Assembly: GCF_041261445.1 (NCBI RefSeq)
Contig: NZ_JBGCCU010000001.1
Location: 372,001 to 436,000, forward strand
DNA from: Catenulispora sp. EB89
GTDB lineage: Bacteria; Actinomycetota; Actinomycetes; Streptomycetales; Catenulisporaceae
DNA: 64,000 nucleotides
Direction: 5' to 3'
This document shows, in pieces, positions 50,811 through 59,369 of the stretch. Made by a program: the position numbers and the translations under genes. The notes under the pieces were generated by a model. The model was not told the DNA's origin, ran no database searches, and worked only from the letters and a program-made list of their open reading frames with translations. Each line of letters opens with the position of its first letter. Position 1 is the first letter of the stretch.

Positions 50811-50866
50811 AGGTCGGGTTCGTACAAGGCCGATCAGACATCTCCCCGAGATTTCAAGGACGCGCC

Positions 50867-52534
50867 ATGACCGATTCGAGTACAGCGGCGGCACTTCCCC
50901 CTGAGAACGACACGGGACGCCTGGACAACGCGTCCCGTGCGCGCATCTTCTCCGTCATCGCGGTCGTCGTACTCTTCGCCGAGGTGGCGCCGCTGCAGTA
51001 CACGATGGTCTCGCCGGCGGCGCAGCTGATCGGGCGCAGCTTCCCGGGCGTGGGCAGCAACATCGCGTGGATGACCATCATCTTCGGGCTGGTCGGCGGG
51101 GCCGCCACGCCGATCCTGGGCAAGCTGTCCGACCTGTACGGCAAGCGCAACATGCTGCTGGCGGTCGGGGTGTCGTTCCTGATCGGCTCGCTGATCTGCG
51201 CCACCACCAGCAACTGGACGCTCTTCCTGATCGGGCGTGCCTTCCAGGCGGTGGCGATCGCCGCGGCCACCGTCGCCTACGGCCTGATCCGCGACCTGAT
51301 CCCGCGCAAGTACGTGCCGCTGGCGATCGGGCTGGTGTCCACCGGGCTCGGCGTGTCGGGCGTCGGCGGGATCATGCTCTCCGGCGTGCTGACCGACACC
51401 GCCGGCTGGAGCTACAAGGCGCTGTTCTGGTTCCTGGTGATCTACACCCTGGTGACGCTGCCCCTGGTGTTCCTGATCTGTCCGGAGACCAAGTTCCGCG
51501 CCCGCCAGAAGCTGGACCCGTTCGGCGCGCTGCTGCTGGCCGGCGGCGTGGGCTTCGCGCTGCTCTACGTGTCCAACGGCGCGAACGTCGGCTGGACCGA
51601 TCCGCTCTATCTGGGATACCTGGTCTTCGGTCTGCTCCTCATCGGGGCGTTCGTCGGACTGGAGAAGAGGATCAGCCAGCCGATCATCGATCTGCGCCTG
51701 CTGTTCTCGCCGAAGGTCTCGATGGTGCTCTTCATCGCCTTCTTCGCCTCGATCGTGGTCGGCATCCAGGCCTTCGCGATCCCGTACATGGTCTCCACAC
51801 CGACGCACAACGGCCTGATCGCCATGACCCAACAAGGCGCGGCGGCCCGGTTCAAAGGACTGGTACAGCCGGACCAGATCCCGGTGAAGGTACTCGGCAA
51901 CCTCAGCTATGGGCTCGGATTCACATTGCTGGGCTTGGCGTTCCGCGTCCAGGTCTGGGGTTCCACCGTCGCGATGTTCTCCGGCGCGGCGTCGGGCCAG
52001 TTGTCGGGGAAGATCGGCGCACGGAGGCCATTGCTCGTGGGCATGTTCGCCTTCGCCGCGACCAGTGGCATCTACGCGGCAGCGCATCACGGAGCACTGA
52101 CGTTGGCCATCGTCGGCATCGTCTTCGGTGTCGGGTTCGGCGCCTACTACGCGACTACGCCGAACCTCCTCGTAGAGGCCTCTCCACCGGAGCAGCAGGG
52201 GATTACCGCAGGGATGCTCGGAGTGTCCAACTCCATCGGCACCGCGGTGGGAACCGCTATAGCGGCGGCGTTCCAGGCGGCCCATCCTGTGAAGCTGATA
52301 GTGGCCGGCCAGACAGTGCTCGCGGGTACTCCGGATCCGAAGACCGGTATAACGGAGCGCGCGGGAGTCTTCACCGACTCCGCCTATACGCAGATCTTCA
52401 TAGCCGCTGCTATAGCGGGCGCGATCGCCTTGATCGGCACCTACTTCATGCGTTCGGGACGGACAGCGTCTACTGGCGGTCTCGGGTACCTGTCCGATGC
52501 GAAGCCGCCTGCTAAGGAAGCCGCGACGGCCTAG
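50867..52534 (+). CDS. MFS transporter, DHA2 (14-helix) type
   Basis: A 555-residue major facilitator transporter with about 14 hydrophobic segments (for example IFSVIAVVVLFAEVAPLQYT, AFQAVAIAAATVAYGLIRDL, KVSMVLFIAFFASIVVGIQA). The motif A region reads GKLSDLYGKRNMLL, and motif C-like glycines are in VSTGLGVSGVGGIMLSGVLT, typical of drug/H+ antiporters. Between helices 9 and 10 is a long extracellular loop of about 45 residues (PTHNGLIAMTQQGAAARFKG), which is unusual. AAGGA precedes ATG 50867. A perfect Crp box upstream suggests control by carbon status. Substrate unknown. Confidence 0.9.
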   Translation: MTDSSTAAALPPENDTGRLDNASRARIFSVIAVVVLFAEVAPLQYTMVSPAAQLIGRSFPGVGSNIAWMTIIFGLVGGAATPILGKLSDLYGKRNMLLAVGVSFLIGSLICATTSNWTLFLIGRAFQAVAIAAATVAYGLIRDLIPRKYVPLAIGLVSTGLGVSGVGGIMLSGVLTDTAGWSYKALFWFLVIYTLVTLPLVFLICPETKFRARQKLDPFGALLLAGGVGFALLYVSNGANVGWTDPLYLGYLVFGLLLIGAFVGLEKRISQPIIDLRLLFSPKVSMVLFIAFFASIVVGIQAFAIPYMVSTPTHNGLIAMTQQGAAARFKGLVQPDQIPVKVLGNLSYGLGFTLLGLAFRVQVWGSTVAMFSGAASGQLSGKIGARRPLLVGMFAFAATSGIYAAAHHGALTLAIVGIVFGVGFGAYYATTPNLLVEASPPEQQGITAGMLGVSNSIGTAVGTAIAAAFQAAHPVKLIVAGQTVLAGTPDPKTGITERAGVFTDSAYTQIFIAAAIAGAIALIGTYFMRSGRTASTGGLGYLSDAKPPAKEAATA

Positions 52535-52554
52535 ACGCGTAGCGCTAAGGGGAC

Positions 52555-54003
52555 TCAGGCAGGCGCCGCCACCATGATGGGCTCGCACCGGGCGTTCAGA
52601 CACAGGCCGGTGGTGAGTGAGAAGTCGAAGTTGTGCGCCAGGCAGCGCAGAACCAGACCCTCCGGCGCCTCCTCTATCACCGCGCCCTCTGCAAGGTCTT
52701 CACCGGAGTGCGGGCAATACCGCGTCACCTCGAAGGTCCGCTCTCCGGAGTTCACCGTGACGGTGGCGTCCGGGTCGCGCTTGTCGTAGTCCTCTATAGC
52801 CTGCAACGCATCAACGTCGGCGTGCCTCAGCAGCGCGAACAGATAGGGATTGGCGACGTCGGGAGAGTGCGTAACCGAGAGGCGTCGCGAGAGAAGCAGA
52901 TCCTCCCAAGGGATCTCTCCACTGAGAACCGCTTCCAGCCAACGGGCCTCCACACAGAACGTGTACTGAGGTGTTTCGTCAGAGGGCCCGAGGTGGACTT
53001 CCCATATCCCGCCATCCGCGCCGGCCACCTCGAACCGGACCGTCATGGCGATCCGCTCCAAGAAGTACGGACTCATCCGGCCCAGCCGCACAAAGTGCTC
53101 CGCGAAGTGCTCCCCGAGACCCGAGCCGGCGACAGGATCAGGATGCGCTGCCCACACCTCAGCGATCTCTTGCGCGCGTGAAGCAACGTAGGACTCAAGG
53201 TGGTTCGCCACAGCGAGGGAGTCGCTATAAGAGAAGTTCTCCCAACGCGGATCCCTGGTGACGTCATGGCTTGTCGGCGTTATACGAACACTGTCCCCCG
53301 GAAACAACCGCAGCGTCTCAGCCGGGAGTTCGTCTGGCTCGGCGATTTGCGCGTTGTCATCCGCGAGTGCCGGATCCAGAACGCACGGCGGACCGCCGTA
53401 CGGCATCACCAGACGCGGTTTCACAGTACGCACCAGTCGCTTCACCGCCCTGAACCGCGGCCCCGACGCGTCCAACGCCAGCAGATCCAACGGCCCGCCG
53501 ACCTCGATCATCGCTCGCCGCGTCTGCGACAGGGAGAGCTGCGCATCGTTGCAGTGCAGGACGGAGATCCCGTCCGCGACGACAAGGAACCCAGCGCGAT
53601 GCGACATCGGCGACTGTTCAGGAATGGCCGTCAGCCAGTCGCCCCGGGAGTTGAGCGGCAGCCGCTGCCACCCCTCGACCTCCACGACGTTCTTCACACC
53701 CGCCGCAGTAAGCCGGTCGCGCAGAACAGACGACGGATACGCCGGGATCACGACCCGCACACCGTCATCGAGCCCGGCCAAGAACGCCAGGTCCATATGG
53801 TCCGCGTGCGCGCTCGACAGCGCGATCCACTCGGCTTCCAGAAAGCCCGGAACTCCTTGCAGATGGCCATTGTCCGGGAACGGGAACCACGATCCGAGGA
53901 ACGCCCCGCCCCGCGACACCCACGGATCGCACAACAGCCGCAGATCCGGTGCCTCGACGCGCAAACCCGCGTGTCCTGTCGAACTGACGAGTGGCCCGGG
54001 CAC
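52555..54003 (-). CDS. metallo-beta-lactamase-fold protein fused to a C-terminal Rieske domain
   Basis: A 482-residue protein. Residues 1-260 resemble an UlaG/CMAH-like metallo-beta-lactamase fold (STGHAGLRVEAPDLRLLCDP, SSAHADHMDLAFLAG, LDLLALDASGPRF). The metal motif HxHxDH reads SAHADH, so the first His is Ser. Residues about 420-475 form a Rieske 2Fe-2S centre: CPHSGEDL, then CLAHNFDFSLTTG (C-x-H, C-x2-H). CMP-sialic acid hydroxylase has these two domains in the reverse order. The function is unknown; a redox-dependent oxygenase is possible. It is downstream of the SGNH esterase gene on the same strand. Confidence 0.82.
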   Translation of the reverse strand: MPGPLVSSTGHAGLRVEAPDLRLLCDPWVSRGGAFLGSWFPFPDNGHLQGVPGFLEAEWIALSSAHADHMDLAFLAGLDDGVRVVIPAYPSSVLRDRLTAAGVKNVVEVEGWQRLPLNSRGDWLTAIPEQSPMSHRAGFLVVADGISVLHCNDAQLSLSQTRRAMIEVGGPLDLLALDASGPRFRAVKRLVRTVKPRLVMPYGGPPCVLDPALADDNAQIAEPDELPAETLRLFPGDSVRITPTSHDVTRDPRWENFSYSDSLAVANHLESYVASRAQEIAEVWAAHPDPVAGSGLGEHFAEHFVRLGRMSPYFLERIAMTVRFEVAGADGGIWEVHLGPSDETPQYTFCVEARWLEAVLSGEIPWEDLLLSRRLSVTHSPDVANPYLFALLRHADVDALQAIEDYDKRDPDATVTVNSGERTFEVTRYCPHSGEDLAEGAVIEEAPEGLVLRCLAHNFDFSLTTGLCLNARCEPIMVAAPA

Positions 54004-54101
54004 CGGCTCATCCTGCCCGAGAACGCGGCCGGGGCCAACCCCGAGTCGGGTCGGCCCCAGCTGACCTGCGCAGAAGCGCGAAGCTGTGAAACAGGGCTAT
54101 G

Positions 54102-54986
54102 TCAGATGGCTGCCTCGAAGGCCTTCGCCATCACCTGGTACCCCGCGTCGTTCGCGTGGATGTTGGGCCCGACCGGCGCCGGCGCGCACATCCAGGTCCA
54201 CTGGCAGATGCGGGCCACGTTCAGCGGCACCGACAGCCCCGGCTTCAACGGCACCTGGTCGACGAAGTCGTTGCTCTGGAAGGCCGAGCTGACGTCGGCG
54301 ACCCGGTCCCCGTGCAGCGGGTACTCGACCGCGAAGACCGCGTTGAACAGGTTCAGGAAGACCGCCGACAGCACGGCGGTGCTCTGTCCGGAGGACCCGG
54401 TGAGCCACGACGCGAGGAACGGGTTGTAGTACGTCGACCCGACGAACTCGGTCTTGTGCCCGGCCGCCGCGTGCAGCGTCTTCAGGATGACCGGCAGGTC
54501 CTGCGAGGTCTGCTTGATCCCGTTCAGGCCGCACTGGATGTCCAGGCCGGTGGCGCTCGCGCAGCCGTCGACGTCGTTCGCGCCGATGTCGATGGTCACC
54601 AGCACCCGGTCGCCCTTGTGCGCCTTCAGGAACGAGGCGGCGGCGTCGAGCTGGTTCTTGTACGGCTCCGGGTACGGGCAGCCGCCGTGGATCATCGAGC
54701 CCGTGGTCTCGCCGGGGCACGCCAGGTTCACGTACTTGGTGCCCTGGGCCTTCAGCGAGGCGGCGATGTCGTCGGCGTAGCCGCGGCCGCTGATGTAGCC
54801 CTGGCCGGTGACCGCGTTCGGCTGCCAGCCGGCGCCGAGCGAGTCGCCGAGCGCCAGGTAGTAGTCGTAGGGCCGGTGCTTCCAGCCGTCCGACGCGCTC
54901 GCCGGGCCGGCGCTCACCGCCAGGCCGCACAGCGCGGCGGCCGCGACCGCGGCGGCCTTGCGCAGGCTGAGTTTGGGAACGTGCAT
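54102..54986 (-). CDS. secreted SGNH/GDSL esterase
   Basis: A 294-residue secreted hydrolase. Signal peptide residues 1-30 (KLSLRKAAAVAAAALCGLAV, cleavage near ASAS-DG). SGNH blocks are present: ALGDSLGAGW (nucleophile Ser), GETTGSMIHGG, DIGANDVDGC (block III) and the C-terminal DxxH-type element ANDAGYQVMAKAF (Asp/His region; His lies in PNIHANDAG). Several Cys suggest disulfides. It probably cleaves lipids or polysaccharide esters outside the cell. ATG 54986 is used; the frame is open upstream to 55058. It is preceded by GGGAGGGG. Confidence 0.9.
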   Translation of the reverse strand: MHVPKLSLRKAAAVAAAALCGLAVSAGPASASDGWKHRPYDYYLALGDSLGAGWQPNAVTGQGYISGRGYADDIAASLKAQGTKYVNLACPGETTGSMIHGGCPYPEPYKNQLDAAASFLKAHKGDRVLVTIDIGANDVDGCASATGLDIQCGLNGIKQTSQDLPVILKTLHAAAGHKTEFVGSTYYNPFLASWLTGSSGQSTAVLSAVFLNLFNAVFAVEYPLHGDRVADVSSAFQSNDFVDQVPLKPGLSVPLNVARICQWTWMCAPAPVGPNIHANDAGYQVMAKAFEAAI

Positions 54987-55199
54987 GCTTCTGGGTCCCC
55001 TCCCGTGGAGATCGCGCCGCCTGCAAGGGCTTCTTCGCACAGATGTGGCGGCGAACACCCGGATGCTACCGGCAGGTAGCCATCAGGGATAGGGGGAGGT
55101 GATTCGATGTTAACGGCGCGGAAAACTCTCCCCGGAGAGGGCAACGGCGGCATCGTTGGATCGGCGGCAGGCAAAGAGCGCCGAACGGTATGGAAGACC

Positions 55200-55835
55200 T
55201 CAGTTGTCGAAGGGCAGGACCAGCGTCCGCAGCAGCCCGGCCAGGGCCTTGCGTTCGTCGGCGGACAGCCCGTCGAGCAGGTCGCGCTCCTGGGCCAGCA
55301 GCCCCTCGAAGGCGCCGTCCACACGCTCCCGGCCGGTGTCGGACAGCTGCACCAGCACCCCGCGCCGGTCGCCGGGGTCGGGCAGCCGCTTGACCAGGTC
55401 CTTGGCGGCCAGCCGGTCGATGCGGTTGGTCATCGTGCCGCTGGTGACCAGCGTCTGGGTCAGCAGTTTGCTGGGCGTGAGCTGGTAGGGCGCGCCGGCC
55501 CGGCGCAGCGCGGAGAGCACGTCGAACTCCCACGGCTCCAGGTCGTGTTCGGCGAAAGCCGTGCGGCGCGCGCGGTCCAGGTGCCGGGCCAGGCGCGAGA
55601 CCCGGGAGAGGACTTCGAGCGGGGCCACGTCCAGGTCCGGGCGCTCGTGCCGCCAGGCCTCGACCAGCCGGTCGACCTCGTCCCGGCAGCCCTGCGGGTC
55701 CGGTCCGGGGTGCAGCCGGGGATGCGCTCCGGTGTGCGGCCCGGGATGTGGCCCAGGCGAGCCGGCCGGGGCGGCGGCGCCGTTCTCGGCGGGGGGCGTG
55801 ACGGCGTCCAGGTCGTGCGTGTGTGGCGTCTCCAC
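55200..55835 (-). CDS. tamR: MarR-family regulator TamR
   Basis: A 211-residue MarR protein. The N-terminal 45 residues are Pro/His/Gly-rich (SPGPHPGPHTGAHPRLHPGP), perhaps a flexible or metal-binding extension. The winged helix follows (EVLSRVSRLARHLDRARRTA, LTPSKLLTQTLVTSGTMTNR, DPGDRRGVLVQLSDTGRERV). Divergent from the trans-aconitate methyltransferase gene, it matches TamR of streptomycetes, which responds to citrate and trans-aconitate. The start is GTG 55835 with GAGGAGAAGG upstream; the frame runs on to 56849 only as shadow. Two palindromes between the genes are its operators. Confidence 0.88.
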   Translation of the reverse strand: METPHTHDLDAVTPPAENGAAAPAGSPGPHPGPHTGAHPRLHPGPDPQGCRDEVDRLVEAWRHERPDLDVAPLEVLSRVSRLARHLDRARRTAFAEHDLEPWEFDVLSALRRAGAPYQLTPSKLLTQTLVTSGTMTNRIDRLAAKDLVKRLPDPGDRRGVLVQLSDTGRERVDGAFEGLLAQERDLLDGLSADERKALAGLLRTLVLPFDN

Positions 55836-55896
55836 CGCGTACCTTCTCCTCGCCGATGTTCCGAGATCCCAGCCTACCGGGAAGGTCGGCGCCGAG

Positions 55897-55914
55897 CATC
55901 TTGACATCGAGATT
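55897..55914. promoter_or_regulatory. TamR operator 1 (imperfect)
   Basis: CATCTTGACATCGAGATT, same layout as operator 2 with three mismatched pairs, 62 bp before tamR. Confidence 0.65.
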
Positions 55915-55935
55915 CTTGACCGGGCAGACTCTAGG

Positions 55936-55953
55936 TATCTCGACGTCGAGATA
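55936..55953. promoter_or_regulatory. TamR operator 2 (perfect palindrome)
   Basis: TATCTCGACGTCGAGATA, a perfect 18-bp palindrome 32 bp before the tam start, matching the TamR site type TCTCGACNTCGAGA. Confidence 0.85.
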
Positions 55954-55985
55954 CTTTTCCGAACATCCCACCGCCAGGAGGCGTC

Positions 55986-56792
55986 ATGGCCGGCGACATC
56001 TGGAACGCCCAGCAGTACCTGCGCTTCGAGAACGACCGCCTGCGCCCCTTCCTGGACCTGGTCACCCAGCTCGACCCGGACGGCGAGGTGCACACCGTGG
56101 TCGACCTGGGCTGCGGCCCCGGCAACGCGACAGCGCTGCTGGTCGACTGGTGGCCGGACGCCCGGATCGTCGGCGTCGACTCCTCCCCGGCGATGATCGA
56201 GGCCGCGCAGCAGCAGGCGGTGCCCGGCCAGGTCGAGTTCGAACTCGGCGACCTGCGGGACTGGCACCCGGACGGCAAGGTGGACGTGCTGCTGGCCAAC
56301 GCGGTGCTGCAGTGGGTCCCGGACCACCTGGACCTGCTCCCGAGCCTGGCCGCGCAGCTCGCGCCCGGCGGCGTGTTCGGCTTCCAGGTCCCCGGCAACT
56401 TCCAGGCGCCCTCGCACCTGGCCCTGGCCGAGATGAAGCAGCGGTGGGGCGACCGCGTCCCGGCCGACCTGCAGAAGCCTGCCTCCCACGACCCGGCCGT
56501 CTACCTCGGGAAGCTCGCCGAGGCCGGGCTGGAGCCGGACGTGTGGGAGACCACGTACACCTACCTGGTCGCCGCCGACCCGGATCCGAAGGTGCCCTGC
56601 GGGGTGACCGAGTTCGTGCGCGGCTCCGCGCTGCGTCCGGCGATCAAGGCCCTGAACGAGAGCGACGCAGCGGACTTCGTCGCCGAGTACGACGCCCTGG
56701 TCCGCGTCGCCTACCCGATCCGCGAGATCGGCGGCCGCACGGTCCAGCTGCTTCCGTACCGCCGAATCTTCGCCATCGGCCGGGCCGCCTGA
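55986..56792 (+). CDS. tam: trans-aconitate 2-methyltransferase
   Basis: A 268-residue SAM-dependent methyltransferase. It begins MAGDIWNAQQYLRFENDRLR, has motif I VVDLGCGPGNATALLVDWWP, motif II-like LLANAVLQWVPDHL and RRIFAIGRA at the end, all typical of Tam. The enzyme methylates trans-aconitate, an inhibitor of aconitase that arises from cis-aconitate, to relieve the citric acid cycle. CCAGGAGG precedes ATG 55986. The perfect TamR operator lies 32 bp upstream. A VOC protein gene follows 30 bp later. Confidence 0.95.
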   Translation: MAGDIWNAQQYLRFENDRLRPFLDLVTQLDPDGEVHTVVDLGCGPGNATALLVDWWPDARIVGVDSSPAMIEAAQQQAVPGQVEFELGDLRDWHPDGKVDVLLANAVLQWVPDHLDLLPSLAAQLAPGGVFGFQVPGNFQAPSHLALAEMKQRWGDRVPADLQKPASHDPAVYLGKLAEAGLEPDVWETTYTYLVAADPDPKVPCGVTEFVRGSALRPAIKALNESDAADFVAEYDALVRVAYPIREIGGRTVQLLPYRRIFAIGRAA

Positions 56793-56822
56793 CATTCTGG
56801 AGAGAGTGATTCCGAGGGGAGA

Positions 56823-57185
56823 ATGACGATGCTCGCTGCACTCCATCACGCTCAGGTGGCTGTTCCCAAGGGCGCCGAGGACATCTCACGGGCCTACTAC
56901 GTCGGGGTCCTCGGCATGACCGAGCTGCCCAAGCCGCCGGTCCTGGCGGCCCGCGGCGGCTGCTGGTTCGCGGCCGGCGGCCTGGAGATCCACACCGGTG
57001 TCGAGGAGCCGTTCATCCCGGCCCGCAAGGCGCATCCGGCGATCCTGGTCACCGACATCGACGAGCTGGTCGCCGCGCTCACCGCGGCCGGCCACGAGTT
57101 CACCTGGGACCTGACCATCCCCGAGTGCCGGCGGCTGCACACCTTCGACCCGCACGGCAACCGCCTGGAGTTCATCCAGCAGTAG
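56823..57185 (+). CDS. VOC (glyoxalase/bleomycin-resistance-like) protein
   Basis: A 120-residue VOC-superfamily protein: LHHAQVAVPKGAEDISRAYY, VGVLGMTELPKP, GGLEIHTGVEE, HPAILVTDID and FDPHGNRLEFIQ. Metal ligands are plausible at His8, His55-type and Glu near the C-terminus. The function is not resolved; the family includes glyoxalase and resistance proteins. GGGGAGA precedes ATG 56823. It follows tam by 30 bp and may be cotranscribed. A hairpin follows. Confidence 0.88.
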   Translation: MTMLAALHHAQVAVPKGAEDISRAYYVGVLGMTELPKPPVLAARGGCWFAAGGLEIHTGVEEPFIPARKAHPAILVTDIDELVAALTAAGHEFTWDLTIPECRRLHTFDPHGNRLEFIQQ

Positions 57186-57197
57186 GGGCCGGACCCC

Positions 57198-57233
57198 GGC
57201 GCGGCTCCCGAAGCGTCACTCCTGAGCCGCGCC
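57198..57233. terminator. bidirectional hairpin after the VOC gene
   Basis: GGCGCGGCTC and GAGCCGCGCC form a perfect 10-bp stem with a 16-nt loop, between two convergent genes. Confidence 0.65.
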
Positions 57234-57268
57234 CGCCGAGCGCGAACCCCAAGTGCGAACCCCCGGCA

Positions 57269-57772
57269 CTAGTCCCGGGGGATGTCCCGCGCCCGCTCTT
57301 CCAACTCTTTGAGCAGAGCCTGGAGCTCGCCGCGCACGTAGTCGCGGGTGGCGACCTCGCCGACGGCCATCCGCAGCGAGGCGATCTCCCGGGTCAGGTA
57401 CTCCATCGTCGCGATCGACATCTCCTCGCGGTTCCGGTCCTCGGCGATCTGCACCTTGTCCCGCTCGGCCTGCCGGTTCTGCGCCAGCAGGATCAGCGGC
57501 GCGGCGTAAGCGGCCTGCGTCGAGAACGCCAGGTTCAGCAGGATGAACGGATACGGGTCCCAGCGGATCGCCTTGGTGATCACCAGGATGTTCAGCCCGA
57601 TCCAGACGATGACGAGCACGGTCTGGATCACCAGGTACCGCGCCGTACCGAAGAACCGTGCGATGGTCTCCGACACCCGGCCGAAGGCGTCCGGGTCGAA
57701 CGACGGCTTCAACGAGACCTGACGCCGTCCCCGGGGCTGGTCCAGCCGCGGCGGGATGTACTCGCGCGCCAC
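57269..57772 (-). CDS. DUF1003 membrane protein
   Basis: A 167-residue DUF1003 protein: an N-terminal cytoplasmic stretch, SETIARFFGTARYLVIQTVL, two transmembrane helices (YLVIQTVLVIVWIGLNILV and PFILLNLAFSTQAAYAAPLI) with DPYPF between, then a coiled-coil tail (AERDKVQIAEDRNREEMSIA). It is directly downstream of the CBS-domain gene with no spacing (its start abuts the other stop codon at 57772/57773). Pairs of DUF1003 and MgtE-N/CBS proteins occur in many actinomycetes, which suggests a joint role in magnesium or other cation transport, unproven. Confidence 0.9.
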   Translation of the reverse strand: MAREYIPPRLDQPRGRRQVSLKPSFDPDAFGRVSETIARFFGTARYLVIQTVLVIVWIGLNILVITKAIRWDPYPFILLNLAFSTQAAYAAPLILLAQNRQAERDKVQIAEDRNREEMSIATMEYLTREIASLRMAVGEVATRDYVRGELQALLKELEERARDIPRD

Positions 57773-59134
57773 TTATCGCTCCCCTGCTTCGGTTCCGGCC
57801 CGGTTCCGGCCGGCTGTCGTGCCGTCCGCGCCGTCCTGTTCCTCCAGCAGCTCCACGACCTCGCGGGCCTCCGGCGGCAGCTCGTCGTGCGGGTGGCCGC
57901 CCGGCCGCATCCGCCAGTCGTCGGGCAGCAGGTGGTCCAGCACGTCGTCCACCGTCACCGCGCCCAGCAGCCGGTCGTCGGCGTCCACCACCGGGGCCGC
58001 GACCAGGTTGTACGTCGCCATGTACGCCGTGACCTCGTTCAGCGGGGCGTCCGGGGCCAGCGGCTCCAGCTCGACGTCCACCGCCGCCGACACCAGCGCC
58101 ATCGGGGGCTCGCGCAGCAGCCGCTGGATGTGCACGGCGCCCAGGTAGCGGCCGGTCGGCGTCTCGGTCGGCGCGCGGGTGACGAACACCAGCGAGGCGT
58201 TCGCCGGCGTCCGCTCCTCGTCCCGGACCAGCGCCAGCGCCTCGGCCACGGTCGCGTTCGGCAGCAGGATGATCGGGTCGGAGTTCATCAGGCCGCCGGC
58301 GGTGTCCTCGCGGTAGGACAGCAGCCGCCGCACCGGGTTCGCGTCCTGCGGCTCCATCAGGGCCAGCAGCCGCTCGGCCTCGTCCGTGCTCAGCTCGCCG
58401 AGCAGGTCCGCGGCGTCGTCGGGGTCCATCGCCTCCAGCACGTCGGCGGCGCGCTCCGACTCCAGTTCGCCCAGGATCTCCACCTGGTCGTCCTCGGGCA
58501 GCTCCTCCATGACGTCGGCCAGCCGGTCGTCGTCCAGCGCCGCGGCCACCTCGCCGCGCCGCTTGGGCGACAGCTCGTGCATGACCTGCGCCAGGTCCGC
58601 GGCGTGCAGCTTGTCCAGGGCCGCGACCAGCTCCGCGGCGCCCTGCACGCCGGAGACCTCCAGGCCCTGGACCGCGTCCCAGTCCACGGTCAGCGTCTCG
58701 CCCCGGCGCCGCAGTCCGCCCTTGGCCGCCTTCTGCACGAACAGCTTGGTGACCGCCATCTCCTTGCCGGCGCGTTCGGGCTCCAGGGCCACGTCGCGCA
58801 CGGTCGCGGTCTCGCCGGTGGCCTTCAGCGTCACCCGGCGGTCCAGCAGCTCGGCGAGCACCAGGGTCTCCCCGGGGCGCTGCTGGAAATGCCGCATGTT
58901 CACCAGGCCGCTGGAGACCACCTGCTGGTTCTCGATCGAGGTGACCCGGCCGATCGGCAGGAACACCCGCCGCCGGCCGTGCATCTCCAACACCAGGCCG
59001 AGCACGCGCGGCGCGCTGTCGCCGGCGCCCATGCTGACCACGATGTCGCGGATCCGGCCGACCGGCTCGCCGTCGGCGTCGAACACGGAGCGTCCCGCAA
59101 GGTGGGAGACGTAAACGCGGGACAGGGCCCTCAA
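57773..59134 (-). CDS. MgtE-N and CBS domain protein
   Basis: A soluble protein of 453 residues. Order: PRC-barrel-like repeats (SHLAGRSVFDADGEPVGRIR, about 8-140), the MgtE N-domain (about 175-290, LAQVMHELSPKRRGEVAAAL, ADLLGELSTDEAERLL), and a pair of CBS domains (about 300-420). The MgtE transmembrane channel is missing. It may sense magnesium or nucleotides for another transporter. Start: TTG 59134 with GGAGG 5 nt upstream; ATG 59194, without a ribosome site, would add a basic extension. The next gene is DUF1003. Confidence 0.88.
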   Translation of the reverse strand: MRALSRVYVSHLAGRSVFDADGEPVGRIRDIVVSMGAGDSAPRVLGLVLEMHGRRRVFLPIGRVTSIENQQVVSSGLVNMRHFQQRPGETLVLAELLDRRVTLKATGETATVRDVALEPERAGKEMAVTKLFVQKAAKGGLRRRGETLTVDWDAVQGLEVSGVQGAAELVAALDKLHAADLAQVMHELSPKRRGEVAAALDDDRLADVMEELPEDDQVEILGELESERAADVLEAMDPDDAADLLGELSTDEAERLLALMEPQDANPVRRLLSYREDTAGGLMNSDPIILLPNATVAEALALVRDEERTPANASLVFVTRAPTETPTGRYLGAVHIQRLLREPPMALVSAAVDVELEPLAPDAPLNEVTAYMATYNLVAAPVVDADDRLLGAVTVDDVLDHLLPDDWRMRPGGHPHDELPPEAREVVELLEEQDGADGTTAGRNRAGTEAGER

Positions 59135-59369
59135 GTCAACCTCCGCATCCGGTCGACGTCGCCGGCGGTGGGGGCGCCGACTACCGGTGGTCATGGTGAA
59201 TGTGCTGCCACACGGGCTCACTGAAACGCCGCCGACTGTGCGACCTCCCAGGTCCGATGATGTGATCAGGCTACCGGTTCCGGGACCGGCGTGGCCGACT
59301 CCGCTACTCCTTCCCCGCCGCGTTCGCCGACCGTCTAGTCTCGTGGCGACACCGATCGACTGGAGCATC

